From a bacterium (GTDB lineage: Bacteria > Vulcanimicrobiota > Vulcanimicrobiia > Vulcanimicrobiales > SCRA01), in assembly GCA_004297985.1 (NCBI GenBank), contig SCRA01000037.1, positions 32,978 to 96,977 on the forward strand: a DNA stretch of 64,000 bases, read 5' to 3'. A model generated the notes under the pieces. The model saw nothing but the letters and a program-made list of their open reading frames with translations, did no database searches and was not told the DNA's origin. Every line of letters begins with the position of its first letter. The stretch's first letter is position 1. This document shows positions 29,134 through 38,606 of the stretch, one piece after another. Both the position numbers and the translations under genes were made by a program.

Positions 29134-29870
29134 GTATGATCTCAGCGGCTCCGCAGACGGCGGGCCGACTCTTGGGCGAGGCGCTGGTGGCGGGATACCG
29201 GGAGATGGAGATTCTGCATGGTGTCTCGATCGCCGTGGCAGGCGGTGAGTTCGTCACGGTTCTCGGCCCGAACGGCTCAGGCAAGTCGACGCTCTTGAAG
29301 ACCCTCTGCGGCCTCCTCACCGTGAAGCGCGGCGCGATCTGGCTCTTGGGGAACGATGTTACGCGCGCGTCGGCGCGCGATCGGCTGTTGGCAGGAATGT
29401 GCTACGTCCCGCAGGTGCGCGGCGTCTTCGCCAGCATGAGCGTGATGGAAAACCTAGAGATGGGGGCATTCGCGAAGCGTGCCTCGGAGGTGTCCGACGC
29501 ATTCGAGCGCGTGTTCACCTATTTTCCGCGCCTGGCGGAGCGCCGGCGGCAGATCGCGGGGAGCATGAGCGGCGGGGAGCAGCAAATGGTCGCCATCGGG
29601 CGAGCGTTGATTGCCTCGCCCTCGGTACTGCTCTTGGACGAGCCGAGCGCCGGCCTCTCGCCGGCCGCCGTGGACGACCTCTTCGGGCGAATTCGCAACA
29701 TCGCGAATGACGGCGTATCGATCGTGCTGGTGGAGCAGAATGCGGCAAAGGCGCTGGAGGTCTCCGATCGGGCCTACGTGCTGGCCGATGGCGTCAATCG
29801 CCTGGAAGGCCCGGCGCTGCACGTCCTGCATGATCCAGAGGTGCGCCGGCTCTACCTCGGCGGAGACTAG
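29130..29870 (+). CDS. Liv-type ABC ATP-binding protein (LivF-like), cluster 2
   Basis: GPNGSGKSTLLKTLCGLL, MSGGEQQMVAIGRALI, LLLDEPSAGLSP. Confidence 0.95.
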   Translation: MSMISAAPQTAGRLLGEALVAGYREMEILHGVSIAVAGGEFVTVLGPNGSGKSTLLKTLCGLLTVKRGAIWLLGNDVTRASARDRLLAGMCYVPQVRGVFASMSVMENLEMGAFAKRASEVSDAFERVFTYFPRLAERRRQIAGSMSGGEQQMVAIGRALIASPSVLLLDEPSAGLSPAAVDDLFGRIRNIANDGVSIVLVEQNAAKALEVSDRAYVLADGVNRLEGPALHVLHDPEVRRLYLGGD

Positions 29871-30787
29871 TGGAGGATGAAGTTAATGAGGAGATTATGG
29901 CGCTACTGGAACGCGTAATTGCGAGCCCTGGATTTCAAAGGCGATTTTATTTCTTGGCGAAGCGCTTCGTAGGCGGGGAAACCGTAGATTTGGCCATAGA
30001 CGCGGTCAAGCGCCTCAACGCCGGCGGCCTTACCGCGACGCTCGATTTCCTTGGTGAAGACGTATACCAGGTCAGCGAAGCCCGCAGCTCAGCCGAACAG
30101 ACCCTGCGAACGGTTGCGGCAATCGACGAAGCCGGCATCGACGCGAACGTCTCGCTCAAGCTTACGGCATTGGGACTCTCAGTCGACGAGAATCTGGCCG
30201 TGGAGCAGCTCTTGCAGATTGCCGCTCGTGCCGCGCAGAATCGTGATTCGTTCGTTCGCATCGATATGGAAGGGAGCGGCGTCGTCGACGCGACGCTGCG
30301 AACCTTCGAGCGCGCGTACGAGCGCCACAAGAACCTCGGCATCGTGCTCCAGGCGTACCTGCACCGCACGGAAGCGGACGTGGAGCGCGCTATCAACCTC
30401 GGCGCGCGCGTGCGGATCGTCAAGGGCGCCTACAAAGAGCCGCCGTCGATCGCGTATAAGGACATGGCGGAGATTCGACGCAACTTTCTCAAGCTCGCGC
30501 GCGTCCTGCTAACGCGGGGGAAGTACCCGGCCATAGCAACGCACGATCGGTCGCTCATCGAGGCCGTGAAGCAGATGGCGGCGGAATGTGGGGTCGGCAA
30601 GGACAGATTCGAGTTCCAGCTGCTCTATGGTATCCGTTCGGAGATCCAGCACCGGCTCGCAGAGGAAGGATACCGCGTCCGCGTATACGTTCCGTTCGGT
30701 TCGCACTGGTCCGGGTATTTCTATCGCCGGCTCGCCGAGCGAAGGGAGAACGTCTTCTTCGCGCTCGGATCCATTTTTGGCAAGTAG
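29870..30787 (+). CDS. proline dehydrogenase family protein
   Basis: LDFLGEDV, VSLKLTALGLS, FVRIDMEGS, RIVKGAYKE, YPAIATHDRSLIEA, EFQLLYGIR, RVYVPFGSHWSGYFYRRLAER motifs. Confidence 0.95.
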   Translation: MEDEVNEEIMALLERVIASPGFQRRFYFLAKRFVGGETVDLAIDAVKRLNAGGLTATLDFLGEDVYQVSEARSSAEQTLRTVAAIDEAGIDANVSLKLTALGLSVDENLAVEQLLQIAARAAQNRDSFVRIDMEGSGVVDATLRTFERAYERHKNLGIVLQAYLHRTEADVERAINLGARVRIVKGAYKEPPSIAYKDMAEIRRNFLKLARVLLTRGKYPAIATHDRSLIEAVKQMAAECGVGKDRFEFQLLYGIRSEIQHRLAEEGYRVRVYVPFGSHWSGYFYRRLAERRENVFFALGSIFGK

Positions 30788-30858
30788 TCCGTAGCTCACG
30801 GGACAGGCGGCGCTTCTTGGGGCCGGTTAGACTTGACGTGTGAGTGCCTCGACAAGAG

Positions 30859-31740
30859 TCATGCTGGTTCTATGAGAGAGATGAGGTTCCGCACCTCCTG
30901 CGCCGTCTCCGATGCGCGCCAGCATGCGTGGATCTCGCACGTAGCCATCGGATCGCAGATGCTTTGAAAGACTACTCCGCTCGTGGCCATTCGCTCTATC
31001 GAGGAGGGAACAATAGCTACCCCGATTCCCACAGCGACAAGCGAGATGATTGTAGTAAATCGATTCACGTGCTGGCGAATGCGGGGCCGAAAACCCGCCG
31101 CGCGGCAGAGGCTGATAATCTGGTCGTAGAGCGCCGGTGATTCAGCGCGGTCGAACATGACGAAAGTCTCTGACCTGAGCTCCGACAGGCCAACCGGGCG
31201 GCGAGAAGAGAGATCGTATGCCGCTGGCAGGACCAGCGACAGGCTTTCACTGTGCACGGCTCGTGTCTCGAGCATTGGATCGTAGACCGGCGAGTGGAAG
31301 AACCCAATGTCTATTCTACCTTCGCGAAGTGCTGCGAGTTGACGCGATGATGTAATCTCATTGATACCGATCTGCACATCGGGGTATGCGGCGTGAAACA
31401 CGCTTAAGAGCCGAGGTAGCACGCCGAGTTGCGCCGCAGAGACGGCACCGATCTCGAGATGCCCACCCTTATTTGTTCCCGCTCGCCGCGTTGCCTCGAT
31501 GACGTACGCGATTTGATCAATGATCGGTAGCGCTTCCGCAAACAACGCGCGGCCCGCTCGTGTCAATGCGATAGGCCGGCGCGTCCGGTCAAAAAGCTCG
31601 ACTCCTAACTCTGTCTCTAAGTTTCGGATGGCCTGACTGAGCGGAGGCTGGGCCATGGCGAGCCGTTTCGCGGCTCGCGCGAAGTTCAGTTCTTCGGCTA
31701 CGGTTATGAAGTACCGCAGTTGTCGAATCTCTATGGACAT
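30859..31740 (-). CDS. LysR family transcriptional regulator
   Basis: IEIRQLRYFITVAEELNFARAAKRLAMAQPPLSQAIRNLETELGVELFDRTRR; start at 31740. Confidence 0.95.
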   Translation of the reverse strand: MSIEIRQLRYFITVAEELNFARAAKRLAMAQPPLSQAIRNLETELGVELFDRTRRPIALTRAGRALFAEALPIIDQIAYVIEATRRAGTNKGGHLEIGAVSAAQLGVLPRLLSVFHAAYPDVQIGINEITSSRQLAALREGRIDIGFFHSPVYDPMLETRAVHSESLSLVLPAAYDLSSRRPVGLSELRSETFVMFDRAESPALYDQIISLCRAAGFRPRIRQHVNRFTTIISLVAVGIGVAIVPSSIERMATSGVVFQSICDPMATCEIHACWRASETAQEVRNLISLIEPA

Positions 31741-31853
31741 GATTATTACGGACCCCGCATCGGATAGTGTTCGTCCAGGTCTAGTCGAGAGAAGCACCGG
31801 TCGTTGCGGGTCCGGTTCGGGGTCGCCGCAGGACTAGGCTACTGCCGCAAATA

Positions 31854-31942
31854 ACTATACTATAGTTGGAACGCTAGTATGTTACTTCAACGGACTATAC
31901 GCTTGCAGTATAGTATAGGGAAACTACACGCTTGTAGTATAG
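31854..31942. promoter_or_regulatory. array of palindromic operator-like sites
   Basis: ACTATACTATAGT (31854-31866); ACTATACGCTTGCAGTATAG (31894-31913) and ACTACACGCTTGTAGTATAG (31923-31942), the last two near-identical direct repeats, each internally dyadic. Confidence 0.7.
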
Positions 31943-32147
31943 CCGTTTCGCGGCGTGAATCTTTAGATTCGCGTACGGTGTAGCTGTGGGTTGTGTCGCG
32001 TGAGATGCTTACCGGCTGTCGGCTCTATCTCTTCTAGGCACCCGGGTTCGGGTGCTGCGTTTCGTCGGTACCACGGGCACTTTCGTGAAGCTGCTGATGC
32101 CCGAGGCTGCACTCGGCCCAGGTGTTGGGCGAAATTCAAGGCTGCCA

Positions 32148-33002
32148 ATGACCGCGATTGACGAGCGTTCCTTGCGCGCAGCGCCGAGACCAGCGCGTCG
32201 TTTTCATCTTGGCCGGACTGCGTTTCACGTTGTGGTCACCTGCATCTATGGCTTCCTTTTCCTTCCGCTTATCTTCATCGCATTCATCAGTGTGTTCTCC
32301 AATCGGATCATTTCATTTCCTCCCGCTGGGTACACACTTCAATGGTACTTTAATATCTTATCGCAGGTCCAATTCGTAACCGGCTTCGTGATGAGTTTCC
32401 AGGTTGCTTTGCTCGCGATGATCTTTGGCTGTATTCTCGGGACGCTCGCGGCTATCGCATTGACTAGATTCAGTTTCCCGGGCAAAGCGTTCTTGAATAT
32501 GCTTCTCATGTCTCCGCTTGTCGTTCCCGGCATCGTCGCTGGGACAGCGCTCTATGTGTTCTATATTCAAATCACGGAACTATTTGGAATACGCCTCGCG
32601 GCGAGTCTACCAGGGCTAGCGTTCGCCCACATCACCATAACAATTCCTTGGACGGTCCGTCTTGTTGCTTCAAGCATGGGCGGTACCGATCGATCCATCG
32701 AGGAAGCCGCCATGAACCTTGGCGCGAATCCCTGGAAAACTTTTACCAAAGTGACGCTCCCGCTGATTCGACCAGGGATCGTTGCCGCCGCTCTCTTTAG
32801 TTTCATCGTTTCCTTCGGTAACCTCGAGATGTCGCTGTTTCTCGTCGGTCCCGGTAAGACGACGCTTCCGATCGCTATCCTCCAATATCTTTCATTCAAC
32901 CTAGATCCGACGATTGCGGCAGTATCCGTCGTGGAAATCGTCATCATCGGTGTGGCGATGCTTGTGACGAACCGCTTCGTAAGGATCAGCAGCATCGTCT
33001 AG
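32148..33002 (+). CDS. ABC transporter permease (PotC-like)
   Basis: LYVFYIQITELFGI..., MGGTDRSIEEAAMNLGANPWKTFTKVTLPLIRPGIVAAALFSFIVSFGN EAA loop. Confidence 0.92.
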   Translation: MTAIDERSLRAAPRPARRFHLGRTAFHVVVTCIYGFLFLPLIFIAFISVFSNRIISFPPAGYTLQWYFNILSQVQFVTGFVMSFQVALLAMIFGCILGTLAAIALTRFSFPGKAFLNMLLMSPLVVPGIVAGTALYVFYIQITELFGIRLAASLPGLAFAHITITIPWTVRLVASSMGGTDRSIEEAAMNLGANPWKTFTKVTLPLIRPGIVAAALFSFIVSFGNLEMSLFLVGPGKTTLPIAILQYLSFNLDPTIAAVSVVEIVIIGVAMLVTNRFVRISSIV

Positions 33003-33027
33003 TCTTCCCTTGACGACAGAGGAGCAT

Positions 33028-34095
33028 ATGGCGAAAGTACAGCTTCGCAACCTTACGAAACGATATGGCGACTTTGTCGCGGTCGATGACTTCTCTCTTG
33101 ATGTCGCCGACGGCGAGTTCGTTGCACTGCTTGGCCCGAGCGGCTGCGGTAAGACCACCACCCTTCGTATGATTGCCGGCTTTGTCGAAGCCTCCACCGG
33201 TGAGATTCGCATTGGGGAGAGAGACGTCACCGAGTATCCTCCCTATCGGCGGAATACTGGAATGGTCTTCCAGGGCTACGCCCTCTTCCCTCACATGACG
33301 GTTTTCGAGAACGTGGCATTCGGCCTTAGGATGAGGCGTCTGGGCGCGGCTGAGACCCACGAGCGCGTTGCTCAAGCCTTAAAACTCGTAAGACTGGATG
33401 GGCACGTTGATCGGATGCCGCGTCAGTTGTCGGGAGGGCAGCAGCAGCGAGTCGCACTTGCGCGCGCGTTGGTCGTGCAGCCGGACGTGTTTCTGTTGGA
33501 CGAACCCCTCTCGAACCTCGACGCCAAGCTTCGTCAAGAAGTTCGCTTGGAAATCCGGCAGCTCCAGCAGGCCCTTGGGCTCACGACGATCTTTGTGACC
33601 CATGATCAAGAGGAGGCGCTTACGATGGCGGACCGGCTCGTCGTCATGGATCGCGGCGCCATTCAGCAAGTTGGGTCGCCGGCAGAATTGTACGACCGGC
33701 CCGTGAACCGGTTTGTCGCGGACTTCATCGGCCACTCGAATTTCTTCAACGGTCGCGTTTGCGGGCCAGGAGAGTTCAAAATGGATACGGGTGCGATCGT
33801 GAGATTCGATCCTGAGGCCGCCACGCCGCAAGGTGACGTCTCTGTTGCCGTGCGGCCGGAGAGGATCTCGTTCGGACACAGTCCAGCCGCCGGTACGATC
33901 AATTGCTTCGAGGCGGAGATCGAAGCGGTAACCTTCGCTGGGCCCCGGCTAGACCTCATACTCCGTTGCGAGGGCGACCGGATAATCGCTCACGTTCACA
34001 ATAGCGACGGCAACGTCGCGACTGAGAGGCATCACGTCGGGGAGCAGGGCTTTGCGATGTGGTCGCCATCGAGTACGCGGCTTGTTAGTCGATGA
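33028..34095 (+). CDS. ABC transporter ATP-binding protein (PotA-like)
   Basis: GPSGCGKTTTLRMIAGFVEASTGEI, LSGGQQQRVALARALVVQPDVFLLDEPLSNLDAKLR, TOBE-like C-terminus. Confidence 0.95.
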   Translation: MAKVQLRNLTKRYGDFVAVDDFSLDVADGEFVALLGPSGCGKTTTLRMIAGFVEASTGEIRIGERDVTEYPPYRRNTGMVFQGYALFPHMTVFENVAFGLRMRRLGAAETHERVAQALKLVRLDGHVDRMPRQLSGGQQQRVALARALVVQPDVFLLDEPLSNLDAKLRQEVRLEIRQLQQALGLTTIFVTHDQEEALTMADRLVVMDRGAIQQVGSPAELYDRPVNRFVADFIGHSNFFNGRVCGPGEFKMDTGAIVRFDPEAATPQGDVSVAVRPERISFGHSPAAGTINCFEAEIEAVTFAGPRLDLILRCEGDRIIAHVHNSDGNVATERHHVGEQGFAMWSPSSTRLVSR

Positions 34096-34152
34096 ACCCT
34101 TCGGGTGTGTTGAATAGTTCACACTTACCGCGATAGAGGAGCAAACAGGATC

Positions 34153-35199
34153 ATGCCGCACATATCACGCGCAGACTTTGTACGCGGAGCCGCGGGAGCG
34201 ACAGCACTCGGTCTAACGGCCATGCCGCGTCTTGCCCTGGCGGCCGACGAGTGCCGACAAGTTGTCGTTACCACCTGGGGCGGCGACTACGATCGGTTTC
34301 TCAAGCAGTTCGTAGAGCCTCCGTTGGTTGCTAAAGGAGTTCAGGTCTTACCCGACATTACCCAGGAGCCCCAGCGCATGACGAAGCTGCTTGCTGAGCG
34401 CAGCTTGAAGAAGGGCAGTCTCGATGTCGTGTCCTTCAGCGACGCTAGCATGTTTCAAATGTACGAGGATGGCGTTCTCGGCTCTTTGGATTTCGCGAAA
34501 CTTCCAAATGCCAAGTACATCCTGAAGCAGTTTGCAAATGCGTATTCCGTGCCGCACATCTTCAGCGCGCAAGTAATCGTTTACACGCCCGATCATATAA
34601 AGGGCGCACCAGACTCGTACGCGGCGTTCTGGGATTCGAAGTACAAGGGGCGGGTTGGCATCCAGCGGACGGAATGGGTAAACTGGCTGCAACTCGCGGC
34701 CCAAGTCGGCGGCGGATCTCCTTCGAACTACGAGCCCGGCAAGAAGCTTCTCATGGACCTCAAGAAGAACCAGCCGCGAATCTACCCGACTCAGGAGACC
34801 CTTGCGGCCGGAATTGCGAATGGTGACGTATGGCTAACGCCTGATTGGAGAGCGCGAGCGTACATGTGGGCGAAGGGCGGCCTGAAAGTCGAGAGCTCTG
34901 TTCCCAAGGAGGGAGCGCTGCCGGTGGTCTACCGTGCGGGGTATGCCAAGAATGCCCCTGACGGGCCGTGCTGCATCGCGTACCTCGATGCCATGCTGGA
35001 CGCAAAGGCTCAGGTTGAGTTTGCTACCAACATGGGATACGTGCCGACAGTGAGCAATGCAAAGCTTCCTGAGGACCTAGAACGTCGGATTGGTTTCTCA
35101 GAGGAGCAGCGGGCGCATTTCTACCCACAAGACTTTCGGTACATCGCGAAAAACAATTCGCAGTGGCTCCAGTGGTGGAACCAAGAATTCCTCGCATAG
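34153..35199 (+). CDS. ABC transporter substrate-binding protein (PotD-like)
   Basis: Signal-like N-terminus, VVVTTWGGDYDRFLKQFVEPPLVAKGVQV... Confidence 0.92.
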   Translation: MPHISRADFVRGAAGATALGLTAMPRLALAADECRQVVVTTWGGDYDRFLKQFVEPPLVAKGVQVLPDITQEPQRMTKLLAERSLKKGSLDVVSFSDASMFQMYEDGVLGSLDFAKLPNAKYILKQFANAYSVPHIFSAQVIVYTPDHIKGAPDSYAAFWDSKYKGRVGIQRTEWVNWLQLAAQVGGGSPSNYEPGKKLLMDLKKNQPRIYPTQETLAAGIANGDVWLTPDWRARAYMWAKGGLKVESSVPKEGALPVVYRAGYAKNAPDGPCCIAYLDAMLDAKAQVEFATNMGYVPTVSNAKLPEDLERRIGFSEEQRAHFYPQDFRYIAKNNSQWLQWWNQEFLA

Positions 35200-35222
35200 G
35201 GAGCGGCCCGCAGCGGCCACAA

Positions 35223-36104
35223 GTGACCAAGGCACGGGCTAACCGTGGTAGACCAAGCAACGGCGTCGCCGCGACGTCGTTGCTCGGTCCCGCCACGCTT
35301 TTCGTGCTAGCGTTTCTCCTGCTGCCGATGCTCGTCGTGCTGCGCTACAGCGTCAACAGGTACGTGCCGGGCGGCCTTATGCTGCAGGTCTTTACCCTGG
35401 AGAACTACGCCCATTTCTTTCAAGACCACTATTTTCACAAGGTACTCTTGACTACCGTCTGGGTATCGGTCGTCTGCACGATCGTCAGCCTCGTCTTAGC
35501 CTTCCCGCTGGCGTACTTCCTTGCCCGCACGCGTAGCGCGGCGAAGAGTCTCTTGGTCATGCTTGTGGTCTTTCCGCTGCTCGTCGGCAATGTTGTGCGC
35601 GCAGCGGGCTGGATGGCTTTATTGGATACCAAAGGCGTCGTAAACTCGACATTGGAGGCGCTCCACATTATCAAGGCACCGCTCAACATCATGTACACGA
35701 CAGGTGCCGTCATGATTGGCATTATCTCCATTGTCACGCCATTCATGGTATTAACGCTACAGAGCGTTCTTGAAGGGATCAATTACTCGGTCGAAGAGGC
35801 GGCGCTCAACCTGGGCGCCTCGCCCATACGGACGTTCGCCAAGGTAACCCTCCCGCTAGCAATGCCTGGCGTGATCGCGGGAACCTCGCTTGTCTTCATC
35901 TTGTGCATGAATGCATATGCAACGCCGGTCCTCTTGGGAGGTCCGAGCTTCCAAATGATGGCGCAGACCATCTACGATCAAATTTCAAATACCCAGAACT
36001 GGCCATTTGGGGCGGCGCTTGCGTTCGTCCTGATGTTCGTGACCGTGGCCCTCACGGTAATCGCTCAAATGTTCTTGCAGCGGCGGTACAAAAGTGCGGA
36101 GTGA
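35223..36104 (+). CDS. ABC transporter permease (PotB-like)
   Basis: GINYSVEEAALNLGASPIRTFAKVTLPLAMPGVIAGTSLVFILCMNAYATPVLLGG; start uncertain (GTG at 35223 or upstream to 35163). Confidence 0.9.
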   Translation: MTKARANRGRPSNGVAATSLLGPATLFVLAFLLLPMLVVLRYSVNRYVPGGLMLQVFTLENYAHFFQDHYFHKVLLTTVWVSVVCTIVSLVLAFPLAYFLARTRSAAKSLLVMLVVFPLLVGNVVRAAGWMALLDTKGVVNSTLEALHIIKAPLNIMYTTGAVMIGIISIVTPFMVLTLQSVLEGINYSVEEAALNLGASPIRTFAKVTLPLAMPGVIAGTSLVFILCMNAYATPVLLGGPSFQMMAQTIYDQISNTQNWPFGAALAFVLMFVTVALTVIAQMFLQRRYKSAE

Positions 36105-36142
36105 CGGATCACCTCTTTAACACTGCAGAGGAGAAGTAGTCG

Positions 36143-37333
36143 ATGCCATTCTTATCGGAATCCGTCTTTCGTTATCGTCGAGAGCTCATGCGCGAGGTGA
36201 TGGAAGCGAATCGACTCGATGCGCTGTTGTTCGGCAGCCCCGAGTTTTTTCAGTTTGCCACAAACTTTCACGTAGATGTACAGACCTGGGAACGGCCGAT
36301 CGCAGCGGTTGTACCGAAGGACGGCGAGCCGTTCGTCGTGATGCATGAGCTCTCGACGAATCACGTACGCTTCCATCAGGAGCGGGGTGCGTTTTGGCCC
36401 GAGGATGTGCGCTTCTATAGTGAACACGTACGCCTTACCGATCGCGTGCATACGCGGTCGGAATGGCCTCTTCTGATCGCGAGCCTGCTTCGGCTGCATG
36501 GACTCGCGCACAGCAGGGTCGGAGTGGAGTCCGTCTCGGGTTGGCTTGATAGAGTAGCCGCCGCCGCTCCTGGTCTGAAGCTGGTCGCAGTCCTCGACGA
36601 TCTGAGGGGAATGCGATGGGTGAAGCACGAGGAGGAGCTGACCCTCCATCGGCAAGCTGCGGCATTATGCGACTTCGGACAGGAGCTCTATCGAAAACAT
36701 ATCCGCCCGGGGCGCCTGGTGCAAGAGCTCGACTTCACCCTAGCCGGCATGATCGCGGAGGAGGGAGCGCGACGCCATCCGGGCGAGCATCTTGAGCCGC
36801 GTTGCATGACGTTGACCGGTGTCGATTCCTCGTCGCCGCACGGCAATGGAGCGCCCACGGGCGCGAGATTCCAGGAAGGCGATGGCGTTGTCGTCATTTG
36901 TAACATGCGTCTCAACGGTATGATGACCGAGAACGAGCGAACCTACTTCGTGGGCAAACCGAGTAGCCAACAGCGACAGCTGTTTGCCGCTGCCCATGCG
37001 GCGAACTCGGCGGGCAAGGACGCTGCTCGCCTGGGAAATCGCGTTTCCGACATCGATGCGGCCGCGCAAGAAGCGATCGAGAAGGCAGGTTTCGGAAACC
37101 GGATTCTTCATCGAACTGGCCACGGTTTGGGCGTACAGGGACATGAGTATCCCGACGATATGCCTTTCAACCAGAGGCAGCTGAAGGCGAACGAGGTGTA
37201 CTCGATCGAGCCGGGCATCTACGTATACGGATTGGGCGGGTTCAGAATCGACGATACGGTCGTTGTTGGTCCGGAACCGGAGGTGCTCACCTCGTCACCG
37301 CGCGAGCTCGAAGATTGTACGCTGCCGGTTTAA
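36143..37333 (+). CDS. M24 family metallopeptidase
   Basis: RTGHGLGVQGHEYPDDMPFNQRQLKANEVYSIEPGIYVYGLGGFRIDDTVVV. Confidence 0.93.
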   Translation: MPFLSESVFRYRRELMREVMEANRLDALLFGSPEFFQFATNFHVDVQTWERPIAAVVPKDGEPFVVMHELSTNHVRFHQERGAFWPEDVRFYSEHVRLTDRVHTRSEWPLLIASLLRLHGLAHSRVGVESVSGWLDRVAAAAPGLKLVAVLDDLRGMRWVKHEEELTLHRQAAALCDFGQELYRKHIRPGRLVQELDFTLAGMIAEEGARRHPGEHLEPRCMTLTGVDSSSPHGNGAPTGARFQEGDGVVVICNMRLNGMMTENERTYFVGKPSSQQRQLFAAAHAANSAGKDAARLGNRVSDIDAAAQEAIEKAGFGNRILHRTGHGLGVQGHEYPDDMPFNQRQLKANEVYSIEPGIYVYGLGGFRIDDTVVVGPEPEVLTSSPRELEDCTLPV

Positions 37334-37354
37334 CTTGGAGTTTGGGAGACGATA

Positions 37355-38590
37355 GTGGAACAGATAGTACTACGGAATTGTGCGTTGCTGGTCCCGGGCG
37401 AGGACGATACCCGCGGCGGGTACGACGTGCTCATCGAAGGCGACCGTATCCGGCAGGTGTCGGATCGGCCAATCGTGGCATCTAACGCTCGCTCCGTCGA
37501 TGTGGGTGGAAAGACCGTCATGCCTGGCCTTATCGACTGTCATGTCCATGTCATGTCGGTAGTCGCCAACCCAACCGAGAACGCAGGGTTGCCGAACCAG
37601 ACCACGGCGTACGCGGTAATTCCGGTGCTGCGTTCGATGCTGTCGCGTGGGTATACGACGGTACGAGATGCGGCGGGTGCAGATTTCTTCCTCGCCCAGG
37701 CGATCGAAAGCGGTTACATCGACGGTCCCCGCATCTTTCCGTCCGGAAAGGCGCTTAGTCAGACGGGTGGGCATGGCGACTTTCGTCGGCGGACAGACCA
37801 TCTTGAGCCTTCGTGCTGCTCAGACCGCCTTGGGATGCTTACGCGTGTCGAGGATGGCGTCGATAGTGTGCGGAAGGCAACGCGTGAAGAGCTTCTCAAA
37901 GGTGCGACGCAGATCAAGATCACGGCTTCGGGCGGAGTGGCGTCTTCCGCGGATCGGATCGATAATACCGGCTTCTCGCTCGACGAGATTCGTGCCATCG
38001 TGGAGGAGGCCGCGGCTACAAACACCTACGTCTTGGCCCACGCTTATACACCACGCGCGATTCGTCGTGCAATTGATTGCGGCGTCCGCACGATTGAGCA
38101 CGGCAACCTCGTCGACGAGGAGACGGCGAAGCGGATGCATGAGCTCGGCGTGTACGCCGTTCCGACGCTCGTAACATATGATGCGCTTGCAAAGCACGGA
38201 GAGCACTTTGGGCTCTATCCAGAGAGCATCGCAAAGGTGGCCGATGTTCGTGAAGCTGGGCTTCGCTCCCTCGAGATTTTCAGGAACGCTGATGTGAAGA
38301 TCGGCTTCGGCACGGACTTGCTGGGCGAAATGCACAAGTATCAGAGTGACGAGTTTCAGATCCGAGCGAGCGTTCTCAAGCCGAGCGAGATTATCGCCAG
38401 CGCGACAGCTACCAACGCCGAGATACTCCGGATGCAAGGACAACTCGGCTGCATAGAACCAGGAGCGTTTGCAGATCTTCTCGTCGTTGACGGTAACCCG
38501 CTGCGCGATATCTCCTTGCTTGCCGGGCAAGGGGAGCATCTTACCGCGATCATGAAGTCCGGGTGCTTCTTCAAGAATGAGCTAGCGTAA
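37355..38590 (+). CDS. amidohydrolase family protein
   Basis: VDVGGKTVMPGLIDCHVHVMS, TVRDAAGADF, KITASGGVASSADRI, FGTDLLGEMHKYQSDEF, GAFADLLVVDGNPLRDI. Confidence 0.95.
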   Translation: MEQIVLRNCALLVPGEDDTRGGYDVLIEGDRIRQVSDRPIVASNARSVDVGGKTVMPGLIDCHVHVMSVVANPTENAGLPNQTTAYAVIPVLRSMLSRGYTTVRDAAGADFFLAQAIESGYIDGPRIFPSGKALSQTGGHGDFRRRTDHLEPSCCSDRLGMLTRVEDGVDSVRKATREELLKGATQIKITASGGVASSADRIDNTGFSLDEIRAIVEEAAATNTYVLAHAYTPRAIRRAIDCGVRTIEHGNLVDEETAKRMHELGVYAVPTLVTYDALAKHGEHFGLYPESIAKVADVREAGLRSLEIFRNADVKIGFGTDLLGEMHKYQSDEFQIRASVLKPSEIIASATATNAEILRMQGQLGCIEPGAFADLLVVDGNPLRDISLLAGQGEHLTAIMKSGCFFKNELA

Positions 38591-38606
38591 GGGTAGGCTG
38601 CCGGGG

